A DNA stretch of 64,000 nucleotides, from positions 620,001-684,000 of the forward strand of contig JAQGDG010000036.1 of NCBI GenBank assembly GCA_029844215.1, read 5' to 3'. Below are positions 11,625 through 23,335 of the stretch, one piece after another (the first letter of the stretch is position 1; the number at the start of each line of letters is the position of its first letter). The translations under genes and the position numbers were made by a program. The notes under the pieces were generated by a model that did not search any database, was not told the origin of the DNA, and saw only the letters and a list, made by a program, of their open reading frames with translations. The stretch comes from Przewalskia tangutica. Taxonomy: Eukaryota > Streptophyta > Magnoliopsida > Solanales > Solanaceae.

Positions 11625-13023
11625 TGTTGATCCCCGGAATTCCAGGATATGTTTAGAAAAACGTACGTAAGAACTCAAAAGTGTTAAGATTTGAGGCTAG
11701 TAAAAATTTTATCGGAATTATGGAAATGTCGGAAAATGAAATATTGCGACGAATGGGAGGGCGACACGTGTCACCCCCCCTTAGAGGTCTTGGACGAAAT
11801 GGGCATGGATAGAATGGTCATTTGACCAATTTTTTTTAAGATGATCAAGTCTTGCAAGACTTAGGCTTGATATTGTTGACTTAGTCAAGGCTACTTGGGC
11901 TTGATCCTTGTGAAATGCATCCAAGCCACCCATTTGTTTTAATCTTGACCCTCTATGTTTCTATATAGTATCACTACTAGCAAGAAAAGGCTTTACACTT
12001 AGTCATTTTTCAAGAAAAAATTTGAAAAACTCAAGGAAGAGCTCTCGGCAATTGGACTTTTTTTCAAGAGGAAAATTTTCAATTTTTGTCCAATAATCCC
12101 CATACTTTAAACCAAGGTTCCTAAGAGTATTGTAAGGGTATCTCAATATAAAGATCCCAGAAAAGTGGCGTTTTCGTATTAGTCGCAAGATGAAAACCTA
12201 GTCACTTTCCTAGGTTTGGATTTGGAATTGAAGGAAAGTTGTTTATGATCTTCTAAAGGGCTTCAAGTGGCAGATTGGATTGTCAAGGAGAGGCTCTAAG
12301 TTTCTAGGGAGCGGCTTCGGATCTTGAAGTGGATTAAGGCTCACTAAGGTAACAATCTTGTTTTCTTAAGTGTTACAAGATTACATATTGTTGTAGCCTT
12401 ACATTTTAACTAGCATGAAGTATATGTATTGAAGATTGATAAGTGATATGGATTGTAGTAGCCTAAATCCGAATTGACATTTGAGCGATTTGAAATTGAA
12501 ATACAATTTGGTCGTTAATTAGAATCGTCGCATATTACCTACTTGAAGATTTTAGTAGTTATAATCGATCATGCTTGATAACATGTTATACTAAACAACT
12601 TGAATTGAAAAGGAATTGGAAAGGTTGATATGTTGCTACACCTTTGGCGAGAATGACTTTGTATGTTGGACTAGTTTGATATAAATTTGTGGGGCCAATT
12701 TTACGCCTTGTAGGCGTGTAATCCCTATTGATAAATACATTGTTGGGCCTTAAATGTGGCGTGTTTGGTTATTGAATTCGGACCTTGAAAAAGGTGTAAA
12801 AAGTATGTAGAAACAAAGGAAGTCTTTGTCAGATTTTCCGTAGAATTTAGTGACTTTGCACTTGGAATATTCTACGTTTGAAGCTAGAAGTTAATAGGCG
12901 ATATGGTCATTATAGGTTGACATACTACGCGGCGTATTGGACTTAGCATGTGGATTGAACCAAGAGGTATGTGGAACTTTCTTATCTCTTGAGCATGAAT
13001 AGTTGTAAATATATAGCGGTAGA
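11625..13023 (+). repeat. LTR of element D, left part
   Basis: Begins in the ambiguous junction 11625-11634, where LTR B sequence gives way to CCCCGGAATTCCAGG, comparable to the TGTTACACCCCGTAATTCAGG start of LTR E. It contains the G-box palindrome GACACGTGTC (about 11763-11772), a weak TATATAG (11962), a donor-like AAGGTAACAATC (about 12344) and the GAGGTATGTG block (about 12965). It stops at 13023, inside the sequence ATATAGCGGTAGA, where element C is inserted. It continues at 22330. Confidence 0.72.
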
Positions 13024-16000
13024 TGTTATACCGTATTTCCAGTATATGCGTGGGGCGTGCGTAGAAAAATTTGAACTTGTGATTTAGGCAGGAATTCTTT
13101 TGTTCACAACACGATTAGAGTCGTTTTTAGCAAACGTTTCCACACTTTCGTAGGGAATTTCCGCTATGTCATTTTTATTTTTTGCTGATTTTTCCGAGAG
13201 ACGAAACATTTTGGACCAAGAGGCGACACTTGTCACCTCTCATTGGAACACCTCGGAGCGGTTGGCGAATGGCCATTGTTTGGTCAAGGGTTGGTAGGAT
13301 ATTTTGGTGGTAGATGGATAAGGTGCACTTGGCAAGATCTTGGCCTACACTTGCCTTGCACTTGGCAAGATCTTGGCCATTGGTTGGCCTTTGCTAGACC
13401 TATAAATACCCCATTTGGAAGACTTCTTCATCCATTCCTAAAATTTCCTAAGTGTTAAATCCTCTCCCCTTTGTAGTGTAGTTCGTCCCTCCCCTTTGAG
13501 AAGGCCTCTTGGCGAGAGCTTCCCTTGGCCGAGAGTACCCCACAGTGGGGTAGGCCGAGGGTATACACCCCCCAGCCTAGTTGTCTCGTATAATACACCC
13601 TCTTGGTAGAAATACTCTCAAAAGTATTGTTATAATGCCCAAATTACCTTAGCCAGTATACCTTGTTGTATTCTAAGGTTATACCTATCTGAAGAGCCGA
13701 AATACTATTATACTTCCCGTGAGTCACTACAAAACCAAACCTAAGGAAAATCTCCATAGTCGGTTGAAGTATTGTATAGAAGTTGGTTAGAACTTCTAAG
13801 GTGGTTTGGAGCGGGTTGGAGCACCGAGTAGAGCGAAACATTGCTAAGGATCGGCATCATACTTGGATAATTATGGGCTTATCGAGGTAATTATCTTGTC
13901 CCTATTGTAATTGGAGATCGCGTGTTATTAGAATATATAGTTGAAGTATACTATATATAGAACTCAACTTAGTATTGTGTGGCAATGTCCTTGGACTTAA
14001 GCTGAATTTAAAGAAGAGAAGCAATCGTAATTACATAGATTCAGATGTACACTTGTGTAGCATTCTTTGTGTAGTAGAATCGCACACGTCCTGTTAGGCG
14101 TGCAAACCCCCACGGTTGGCTTGATGGCCAGGCCTCGATAGAGGAGGAGATTTACGCTATTGCGGGAGGGGAGGTCTTTGAATTTTCGTAGAATGTTCTA
14201 CGAAGGGATCTAAATGTTAATAAGCGCCTTGTGGCCTTATAGGTTGAAGTACTACGTGTGGCGCGATCTTGGCAAAGGTATGGCGGTTGGAAGTACTTGG
14301 AGCGTTTTGCTATTAGTCGATACTCGTCGCGAGGTATGTGAACCTCTTCCTATCTCTTCTAGCATGATATGTGTGAACTATGTAGTACGGTAGACGTACT
14401 TGTGCTAAATATATTTGATTGGTTTAAAACATAAAGTGTTATAACGGCTTTATGGGAAGTTGGTTATAACAGCTTTATGTTGGTAAGAAAATACTTGTGG
14501 CTTTTAAAAGGTAACTGATTTGAACTATAAGCGGCTTGTTATGTGTTAATAAAGAACTTGAAGTATTTCAAAAGATTTTGAATCATTTTGAAAGAAGGTA
14601 ATACTTGATTTTTTTAGAAAACTTAAGAGTTATACTAGCTTTATGGAAAGTTAGGTATAACGGCTTAAGAATGTTTCTTGATTTTGGAAATCGGAATGTG
14701 TATCGACAAACCAACTGCAGCGTTAATAAAAGGAAATGTTTTAATAATTAAGTATTATTAAAACCAAGAGAAACTTCCATCTGCATATAAGCTAAGATGA
14801 GACAAAATGATATTTCTAGATCATGGTCTTTGTAATAAGATTGTTATAAACAAGAATATCCTACTCACATATAAGGCTTATGTTTCTCAGTTGTTTAAAG
14901 GAGAATTATATTCTTAAATGAATAAGACTATGAGCTACGAAACCTTTCTAAAATGAGAAACTTGAACATTGGAAATTAGGCAAACTTGAACATTGGAAAT
15001 TAGGCAAACTTGACATTGGAAAAGAATGTTGCTACTTGATTTTACAAAGAGAAGTAATTGATTTACTTTAAGAAGATAATCACTCTGTTTTCATATACTA
15101 CGTATTGTGTGGTTTTGTGAAGTAACGATCTTTTAAAGATTTAATGTATGAAGTACTTTGGGGACCAGTACCCAAACTTGTTAGTAGAAAGTACCTTGTG
15201 TGAATAACTTGATTGTATTGGTTTGTGATAGCCTTGTAATACTTTCTTGTTGATTTGATAAGTAAGCATGTTAGGATGCTACGTGTGTTAGTATCTTGTG
15301 ATTATTATGTAAGGGGGTCACTCTTGTTGTGCTTACGTTGTCAAACGTTAAGCGTTATCTTGTTATTGTATCACATACCCTGACTTATTATACAGGGCTT
15401 GCCACCCTTGATGCGGTCTATACGGCTATCAATCCTCGTGACTATGCGGTCGCGGGAGCTCGAGTTGATCATTCGGGTGTTTAGCCCGACGCGGGGATTC
15501 CTATGCGGTCTGTTGAGACTATGCGGTCTTTTGAGACTATGCGGTGCGGGAGCCTAGGCGGATACCGAGGGTTAGCTGCGCCGATGCGGTATACCTCGGT
15601 GATGCAGGACCATGATTCGAGGAATACCTCACGCGGGTGCAATGTGTGACCTATGCGGAGTCTGCGGGAGTTCGAGGATAGGCGCACAATGATATTGCGG
15701 GTGAGTGGCGGCCGATCATGTGGTGCGGTCTAGAAAGACCTCGTGATATAATTTATGGCATTTTTGGTACTGTGGGTCTTAGTAGTCGGTTATGCCTTCG
15801 TACTTACCCCGTATGGTTCTATTGTGATGGCTTGAGGGCGTGAGTCCCTGACTTGACATGACTGCTGATTTATTGTGAATCGTAGTTTGGTTATCATACA
15901 TGTCTCTGCTTTATTTAGACTACTATGATTTCATTTACGATGTATTTTCGATTTCACATACTTGGTACTGTTGTCGCGACCTCGCCCGGGTGCGTTCATG

Positions 16001-16383
16001 CCGCAGTAAAGGTACACGATCGTTGATCCTCGCTCTTAGGGTCACGATTCGACGTTTGGGAAGCTCGTTCCTCGGAGGCTTATCTTCGTATAGTCCCTGC
16101 TGATTGTAGATGCTACATTCGAGGTATGACGGCCCCGCCCCGTCGTTGTTGTCATATCATTCTTAAGTGCATGTAATGCTGTGGGCAGAGTGGTAGAAAG
16201 GGATGTAGCTCAAATTGTTATTTATATATATCTTGTGGTGGCCGTTTTGGTTAGCTTTGTCTTCTTATTTCACCGCCTTATTACATTGGTTTCATGTATT
16301 GTCTTTATGTTCCATTGATTACTCGATGTTGTATCACTAGGGTGCGGGTAAGGCACGATCCACGGGCAGGCGAATTCGTGACA
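13024..16383 (+). repeat. 5' LTR of element C
   Basis: 3.36 kb LTR starting TGTTATACCGTATTTCC and ending GTGACA directly before a PBS. It has the palindrome GGCGACACTTGTCACC near 13221, TATAAATA at 13401-13408, donor-like GAGGTAATTATC near 13884, the GAGGTATGTG block at 14331-14367, the TTATAAC hairpin at 14430-14479, a duplicated AACTTGAACATTGGAAATTA segment (about 14960-15010), a GC-rich tandem repeat (15370-15710) and the conserved 3' module (from about 15840). It is collinear with the 3' LTR at 18929-22329. Confidence 0.9.
15370..15710 (+). repeat. GC-rich tandem repeat in 5' LTR of C
   Basis: Short units built on GACTATGCGGTC and a CGGGAGC motif recur many times with spacing of roughly 20-60 bases. 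The same array is found in the 3' LTR (21340-21690) and, on the other strand, in both LTRs of F. It occupies the same minisatellite slot as in the other families. Confidence 0.7.
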
Positions 16384-16387
16384 AAAG

Positions 16388-16399
16388 TGGTATCGAGCG
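16388..16399 (+). promoter_or_regulatory. Primer-binding site of element C
   Basis: TGGTATCGAGCG starts four bases after the LTR end. It is the initiator tRNA-Met type with the same missing A as in A and F. First-strand cDNA synthesis would start here. Confidence 0.82.
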
Positions 16400-16579
16400 A
16401 TTAATCCTCGGAAAGTGTCTCTGCATCGTATCGGTAGAGTCTTGATTATCGGTGTGTTGTGCACCACCATAATCGTGAGGCTATAGGATATTTAGGATTG
16501 GTTTCTATTCTTCTCACTGAGATCGTGCCTTAGAGTTGTGTTGTAAGTTGGACCTCTAACGTATTTTTTCCTTACCGCT

Positions 16580-17345
16580 ATGCCTCGCGTAGGCAAGCCG
16601 GGCCCGGGAGGGCAAGGCGATCGAGGAGGCTGCGAGTAAGTCTGAGAGGGTTACGTGGGCACAGCCCAATCATCACCGGGTGGTGCTTCACTCGGGAGTT
16701 TTGCGACGTCACTAGCCCGTGAGTTTAGCACGGTGGCGGCGATTCCTCTGCGGCCATGATGTTTGAACCGGCCGATTCGCGACGAGGAGCAGGATATAAA
16801 TTTCAAAGGCGACCGTATTTGACTACCGGAGTATACCGATGTACGCGAGTCTTGATGAATATCAACGAGAAGGTTGTGCAAAAGTAAGTTCTTGATTAGG
16901 CTTGAGCATGGCACGTATGCGGGCTTATGCGCGTGGCCGAGCGTAGAGATCGACGGGTTAACGAAGGGCGAGAAGAGCGAGCGGCAAGGTCCTTTGGTAA
17001 CTTTCGGCGAGTCGCCTCGGCCAGATCAGTTATGCGCATCCACGATGCGAAAGGTCCTCGCCAGTTCGTGGGCGTTAGGTATGCAGGAGTTGGTGAGCTC
17101 GAGCTTCGGTTCACGATCCTGCGAAGGTTCGGCCATCCGATTCAGCTTTTCGGTGTTCACAGTGCGTGGCGTCATCTCGTGGAATGTCGTCTTTAGTTGG
17201 TACTTGTTGTACCTATGCACCGTGGTCGATGTCGAAAGAGTGTCCTCGCGGAGGACTTAGCCTTCAGGATCGGTGGGTAGTTTGTCATCTTCCTTGCTAT
17301 CGCCTGCAGGCGAGTTTGATTAGAACGACTAAGGAGTGAAGCGAT
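16580..17345 (+). pseudogene. Degenerate gag of element C
   Basis: The start codon at 16580 opens MPRVGKPGPGG, the same N-terminus as the gag of F (MPRVSNRAREGK on the minus strand) and related to K. After a few dozen codons the frame breaks. Later pieces (16870-17260, arginine- and serine-rich, with VTFGESPRPDQLC) match the part of K gag just before its zinc knuckle. The zinc-knuckle region at about 17150-17270 has cysteine and histidine codons scattered over frames. It is shorter than the K gag (about 765 versus 1230 bases), so the central capsid domain is partly deleted or eroded. No pol follows. Confidence 0.65.
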
Positions 17346-18928
17346 GGATCTGTATATCTTTAACCCTCTAGAGCTTTGTATACGTGATAAGGTGAGTATA
17401 CCTTAAGTGTTATGTTCAGATACCATGAGTGTTTATTGTGATTAGAAATCTTGGTTAGTTAACCAAGGAAGATTTGGAGGATAGAAGGTGTGAGCCTTAG
17501 AGTTTTATACGTAGAGACCTTAGAGGTAAGGTCATCTCGAGTAAAAGACATATGTTTATGTTTGACCCTTATAGGAGTGCATAGTGCACGTGAGCTATGT
17601 TTACGGGATAAGTCCCTGAGTAGTGTGGCATGAAAGAGGGTAGTTGAGCTAAGAAGACCGCTAGGTTTTCGTAAAGTGATTAGTGAGAGTTTTCCTTCGG
17701 AGAGCTAGCGTTTAGCGCGTTGCCGGGTCGGGTTGAGGCCACGTTGCGGGTCAACCCGCGGCAGGTTTGGTGGTAGGTCGGTTGTGATGGTCGCCTTGTG
17801 GTAGGGTCACGAGGGTGTTAGGCGAGTTTAGTTAACCAACGACGATTTCATGGATCGTTCGACCGATGGTTGGGCGAGGAGGTCACCGTGTTGTCTTCTA
17901 GCAAAGACCGTTTACTCGCGAGAGGTTAGGCGAGATGATATATCAGAAAGGTTGTAAGGCTGCACGAGGTGCCTACCTTCACCTTATGGCAGACAGTGGA
18001 GTCCAGGGTACGGCTGTTTTTGGTTTCTGGAAGTTTTTACCAAGCAGGGTTAAGAACTCAGGTGAGTCTCAGAATCGCATTCGCCCTCGGGCCAGTGTGT
18101 GGATTTCAGGGGTAGTTGTGGGGATTGTTGTCTCCTGTGGAGGGAGTGTTTAAGCTACCATTTCAGTGTTCGGATGTCGCCTTATAAAGCCTTGTAGGGG
18201 CGGATGTGTAAGTCGCCGGTCGATTGGTTCGATGTTGGCAAGATTCAAATGGTTGGTTCAGGCTTTTTTCCAGCAGACTGTGGATAGGGTAAAGCTTGTC
18301 TAGAAGAGGTTCTGGCAGCTCAGAGAAATCGTGCGGATAATCGGCGACGGCGCTTAGAGTTCAGGTTGACGGTCGGTCTTCTTGAAAGTACCACCCCGGG
18401 TTGGGTGTGACGAGTTTTGGAAAACTGAGGGAACTTAGCCCGAGTTACTTTGGGCCCTTTTGAGTTCATGTGAAGAATAGGCCAGGTTGCCTATAGGTTA
18501 GCATTTGCCGTCCGACTTAGGAGGCAGTACGTCCGGTCTTTCGTATTGATATGATCAGGAAAGTATCGGAGATCCATCCAGAGTGTTCCCAGTTAATAAT
18601 GACCACGTTAGAGATAGTAACCCCGAGTTTTGAAGGCGAAGATGTAAATGTGGTAAGAGTTCGAGTATACGATAGCCTCGTGGATCGCGCACGGCCGGTA
18701 CCATTTGTTGGGTCGGGTGACACTAGAACCTCGCGGCAAAGTGACGTAGTGGTATGCTTTATGATGTTAGAGTGCTTCCTCGTGACTTGGATATAAGTAT
18801 TTTCTTGTGCTTGTTTGGTGGCCATGTGTGAGTTTGTCCTCGTAAGTATAGTAGTGAAGACTATCTTGGCGCGCGTTTGTTTGAGACTTAGAAGGAACAT
18901 TGGGACGAATGTTTCTATGTAGAGAGAA
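17346..18928 (+). other. Non-coding 3' internal block and PPT of element C
   Basis: Follows gag after CTTTAACCCTCTAGAG and contains no recognised gene. A hairpin (CGGGTTGA at 17729-17736 with TCAACCCG at 17751-17758) and the motif GTAGGGTCACGAGGGTG (about 17802) are shared with K, and in part with D, F and H. The segment ACTAGAACCTCGCGGCAAAG (about 18723) is shared with K. It ends in GGAACATTGGGACGAATG and AGAGAGAA as polypurine tract. The short reading frames here do not resemble pol proteins. Confidence 0.65.
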
Positions 18929-21900
18929 TGTTATACCGTATTTCCGAGTATGCGTGGGGCGTGCGTAGAAAAATTTGAACTTGTGATTTAGGCTTGGCGA
19001 ATTCTTTTTGTTCCTGACACCCGATTAGAGTCGTTTTTCGGCTAAACGTTTCCACAACTTTCGTAGGGAATTTCCGCTATGTCATTTTTATTTTTGCGGA
19101 TTTTTCCAGAGACGAAACATTTTGGACCAACAAGAGGCGACACTTGTCACCCTCTCATTGGAACACCTTAGGCGGTAAAGGGGTTGGCGAATGGCCATTG
19201 TTTGGTCAAGGGTTGGTAGGATATTTTGGTGGTAGATGGATAAGGTGCACTTGGCAAGATCTTGGCCCTACACTTGCCTTGCACTTGGCAAGATCTTGGC
19301 CATTGGTTGGCCTTTGCTAGACCTATAAATACCCCCCCTTTGGAAGACTTCTTCATCCATTCCTAAAATTTCCTAAGTGTTAAATCGTCCCTTTGTAGTG
19401 TAGTTCTCGCCCCTCCCCTTCGAGAAGGCCTCTTGGCCGAGAGCTTCCCCTCGCCGAGAGTACCCCCCCCTAGTGGGGTAGGCCGAGGGGTATACACCCC
19501 CCCTTAGCCTAGTTGTCTCGTATAATACACCCCCCCTCTTGGTAGAAATACTCTCAAAAGTATTGTTATAATGCCCAAATTACCTTAGCCGTATACCTTG
19601 TTGTATTCTAAGGTTATACCTATACGAAGAGCCCAGAAATACTATTATACTTCCCGTCAGTCACAAAACCGAAACCCTAAGGAAAATCTCCATAGTCAGT
19701 TGGAGTATTGTATAGAAGTTGGTTAGAACTTCTAAGGGTGGTTTGGAGCGGGTTGGAGCACCCGGAGTAGGAGCGAAACATTGCTAAGGATCGACATCTG
19801 TACTTGGATAATTATGGGCTTATCGAGGTAATTATCTTGTCCCCCTATTGTAATTGGAGACTGCATGTTATTAGAATATATAGTTGAAGTATACTATATA
19901 TAGAACTGAACTTAGTATTGTGTGGCAATGTCCTTGGACTTAAGCCTGAATTTAAAGAAGAGAACTGAACTGTAATTACATAGGACTGTATTACAGTAGA
20001 CTTGTGTAGCATTGCTGTGTAGTAGAATCGTACACGTCCGGTTAGACGTGCAAACCCCCCCCCCTGGTTGGCTTGATAGCCGGCCTCGATAGAGGAGGAG
20101 ATTTACGCTGCATGCGGGAGCGCGAATTTCGTAGAATGTTCTACGGGATCAAAATGTTAATAAGCGCCTTGTGGCCTTATAGGTTGAAGTACAACGTGTG
20201 GCGCGATCTACTTGGCTTAAAGGAGTAGCGGCAGTTGGAAGTACTTGGAGCGTTTTGCTATTAGTCGATACTCGTCGCGAGGTATGTGAACCTCTTCCTA
20301 TCTCTTCTAGCATGATATGTGTGAACTATGTGATGCGGTAGACGACTTGTGCTAAATGTATTTGATTGGTTTAAAACATAAAGTGTTATAACGGCTTTAT
20401 GGGAAGTTAGTTATAACGACTTTATGTTGGTAAGAAAATACTTGTGGCTTTTAAAAGGTAAATCGATTTGAACTATAAGCGGCTTGTTATGTGTTAATAA
20501 AGAACTTGAAGTATTTCAAAAGATTTTTGAATCATTTTGAAAGAAGAGGTAATACTTGATTTTTTTAGAAAACTTAAGAGTTATACTAGCTTTATGGAAA
20601 GTTAGGTATAACGGCTTAAGAATGTTTCTTGATTTTGGAAATCGAATGTGTATCGACAAACCATCCGCGGCGTTAATAAAAGGAAATGTTTTTAATAATT
20701 AAGTATTATTAAAACCAGTAGAAACTTCCATCTGCATATAAGCTAAGATGAGACAAAATGATATTTCCTAGATCATGGCTGCTGTAATAAGATTGTTATA
20801 AACAAGAATATCCTACTCACATATAAGGCTTATGTTTCTCAGATTGTTTAAAGGAGAATTATATTCTTAAATGAATAAGACTATGAGCTACGAAACCTTT
20901 CTAAAATGAGAAACTTGAACATTGGAAATTAGGCAAACTTGAACATTGGAAATTAGGCAAACTTGACATTGGAAAAGAATGTTGCTACTTGATTTTACAA
21001 AGAGAAGTAATTGATTTACTTTAAGAAGATAATCACTCTGTTTTCATATACTACGGGTATTGTGTGGTTTTGTGAAGTAACGATCTTTTAAAGATTTAAT
21101 GTATGAAGTACTTTGGGGACAGGTACCCAAACTTGTTAGTAGAAAGTACCTTGTGTGAATAACTTGATTGTATTGGTTTGTGATAGCCTTGTAATACTTT
21201 CTTGTTGATTTGATAAGTAAGCATGTTAGGATGCTACGTGTTAGTATCTTGTGATTATTATGTAAGTGGTCACTTTGTTGTGCTTACGTTGTCAAACGTT
21301 AAGCCCGTTATCTTTATTGTATCACATACCCTTGACTTATTATACCGAGGGCTTTCCACCCTTGACGCGGGTCTATACGGCCTATGCACCTCGTGACTAC
21401 GCGGAGCGCGGAGCTCCGTGATTGATCATTCCGGTTTTTAGCCCGATGCGGGGATTCCTATGCGGTCTGCTGAGACTACGCGGTCTTTTGAGACTATGCG
21501 GCCGCGGAGCCTAGCGGATACCGAGGTTAGTCGCCTTCGACGCGGGTATACCTCAGCGGTCCGGGACTACGATTCGAGGAATACCTCATGCGGTCTGCGT
21601 GTGACCTGCGCGAGTCGCGGAGTTCGTGGATAGACGCGCACAATGATATTGCGCGAGTGGCGCCTTCGATCATGTGGTGCGGTCTAGAAAGACCTCGTGA
21701 TATAATTTATGGCATTTTTGGTAGGTCTTAGTAGTCGGCTATGCCTTCGTATTTACCCCGTATGGTTCTATTGTGATGGCTTGAGGCGTGAGTCCCACGA
21801 CTTGATACGATCACGATTTATTGGAATCGTAGTTGGTTATCATACATGTCTCCTGCTTTATTTAGACTACTATGATTTCATTTACGATGTATTTTCGATT

Positions 21901-22329
21901 TCACATACTTGGTACTGCCAGATCGACCTTCCGGCCGCGTTCATGCCGCAGTAAAGGTACACCGCCGTTGATCCTCGCTCTTAGGGTCACAGTCAGCTTG
22001 GGAAGCTCCGTTCCTCCGAGGCTTATTTTGGTATAGTCCGCTGATTGTAGATGCCACATTCAGGGTATGACGGCCCCTGTCCGTCGTTGTTGTCATATCA
22101 TTCTTAGAGGTCTGTAGTACGCATGGCGAGTGGTAGAAAGGGATGTAATCGCTCAAATTGTTATTTATATATATACCGACTGTGAGCTGCTTTTGGTTAC
22201 TTTGTCTTCTTATTTCATCGCCTTATTACATTGGTTTCATGTATTGTCTTTATGTTCCGCTGATTACTCGATGTTGTATCACTAGGGTGCCCGGGTAAGA
22301 CACTACCACGGCCCCTAACGGTCGTGACA
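18929..22329 (+). repeat. 3' LTR of element C
   Basis: 3.40 kb, starting TGTTATACCGTATTTCC and ending GTCGTGACA. It is collinear with the 5' LTR, with TATAAATA at 19324-19331, the hairpin near 20385 and the GC-rich repeat at 21340-21690. C-runs differ sharply between the two copies (for example ten C's near 20054 against five at 14108). Confidence 0.9.
21340..21690 (+). repeat. GC-rich tandem repeat in 3' LTR of C
   Basis: Same array as 15370-15710, with units containing GAGACTATGCGG and GATTCCTATGCGG. Differences from the other LTR are mainly at CAG/CTG and G-run positions. Confidence 0.7.
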
Positions 22330-22975
22330 AGAGACGACGAGATTTTGACAATCTAGTCCATTTGATATCCTCGCTTATTTTAAGAATGTCCAAGTTGGTT
22401 GAGTTAGGGAATTAACTCACTTGTCTAAAAATATTAAGGATATCTTAGTTTCTAAAAGTTAAGGGACTTGAAGTATTTTAAAAGTATATGATACTTGTTT
22501 CGTTTTAAAAATATAAGTCCCTTGGATATAAGGAAGAATGTAATTGTGTAAGGTATAAAGCTAGTATAACGACTTTATGGGAAGTTGGTTATAATAGCTT
22601 TATGGAAAGTTAAAAAGAGTGGTTTACTCTAAGTAATGTAAGTATGATAAATGACTTGAAATAATGAAAGGCAAATTGATTTTAAGGCATCAATTGCTTA
22701 AGGTTTTAAAAGAAAGAAGTCACTTGATATAGAAACCTATAAATGTATTTCTAAAAGGTATTGTGACTTGTCTTGAAAAATATATGTGACTTGATACTAC
22801 AGTTATTAGTATCTTGGAAGTTTTATATGAAAAAAAGACATTTTAAAAGAGTAGAAGTACGTAGTACTTTGGGTTAAATTCCCGGATTTTATAATGACAT
22901 GTCAGTGCCTTAAGTAAACTAAAATGAGAGTGTATATGAATAAGGCTAATAAGAAGTTAGGGGAATTTCTTAACT

Positions 22976-23062
22976 TGCTTATGTCATGTATGATAAGTTT
23001 CAGAGTGCTTATGTTATGTATGATAAGCCAGTAGCGCTTATGTTATGTATGATAGCCATTGT
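22976..23062 (+). repeat. Three tandem 30-base units in LTR D
   Basis: GCTTATGT(C/T)ATGTATGATA is repeated three times at about 22977, 23007 and 23036, directly upstream of the larger GC-rich repeat. Confidence 0.8.
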
Positions 23063-23109
23063 GCTAGTTTATGTTATTCTTACGGTAAAGCCCCGTTACT
23101 ACTAATTCC

Positions 23110-23335
23110 ATGGATTTGCTACCCATGACGCGAGCGCGAGTCAGATTTGTACTCATTGGGGCCCATCGGCCTAAGCAGTGAAATAGCATCTTGGGTGAAA
23201 TAGTCCTACGCGAGAATACCTCATGCGTCCACACGACCTATGCGCGGATACAACCTATGGCGAAGTTACCTCATCAGGTCCACAGACCTACGCGTGAAAT
23301 AGTCCCGTGAGTAGGATTGCTTAATGATACCACGG
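23110..23335 (+). repeat. Degenerate tandem repeat in LTR D
   Basis: Motifs such as GAAATAGTCC, TACCTCATGCG and GGTCCACA(G)ACCTA recur with a spacing of 40-60 bases. This is the minisatellite slot of the D family. The closest relative is the repeat in LTR E (27310-27530, other strand). Confidence 0.55.

Larger units (their letters stand above)
13024..22329 (+). mobile_element. Complete gag-only Ty3/gypsy element C (9.3 kb)
   Basis: LTR (3.36 kb), PBS, gag remnant, non-coding block with hairpin, PPT, LTR (3.40 kb). The internal region is only 2.55 kb and lacks protease, RT, RNase H and integrase. It is inserted in the LTR of D: the D sequence breaks at ATAGCGGTAGA (13023) and resumes at 22330 with AGAGACGACGAG. 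The expected five-base duplication is GTAGA, with AGAGA seen on the right, so the duplication is imperfect or affected by read errors. It belongs to the same family as F, which lies in the opposite orientation. Confidence 0.85.

Noticed and set aside
14331..14367. A 28-base mini-intron (GTATGT...CTAG)
   Set aside because: Far below the minimum plant intron length of about 60-70 bases. It is recorded as a conserved block of unknown role.
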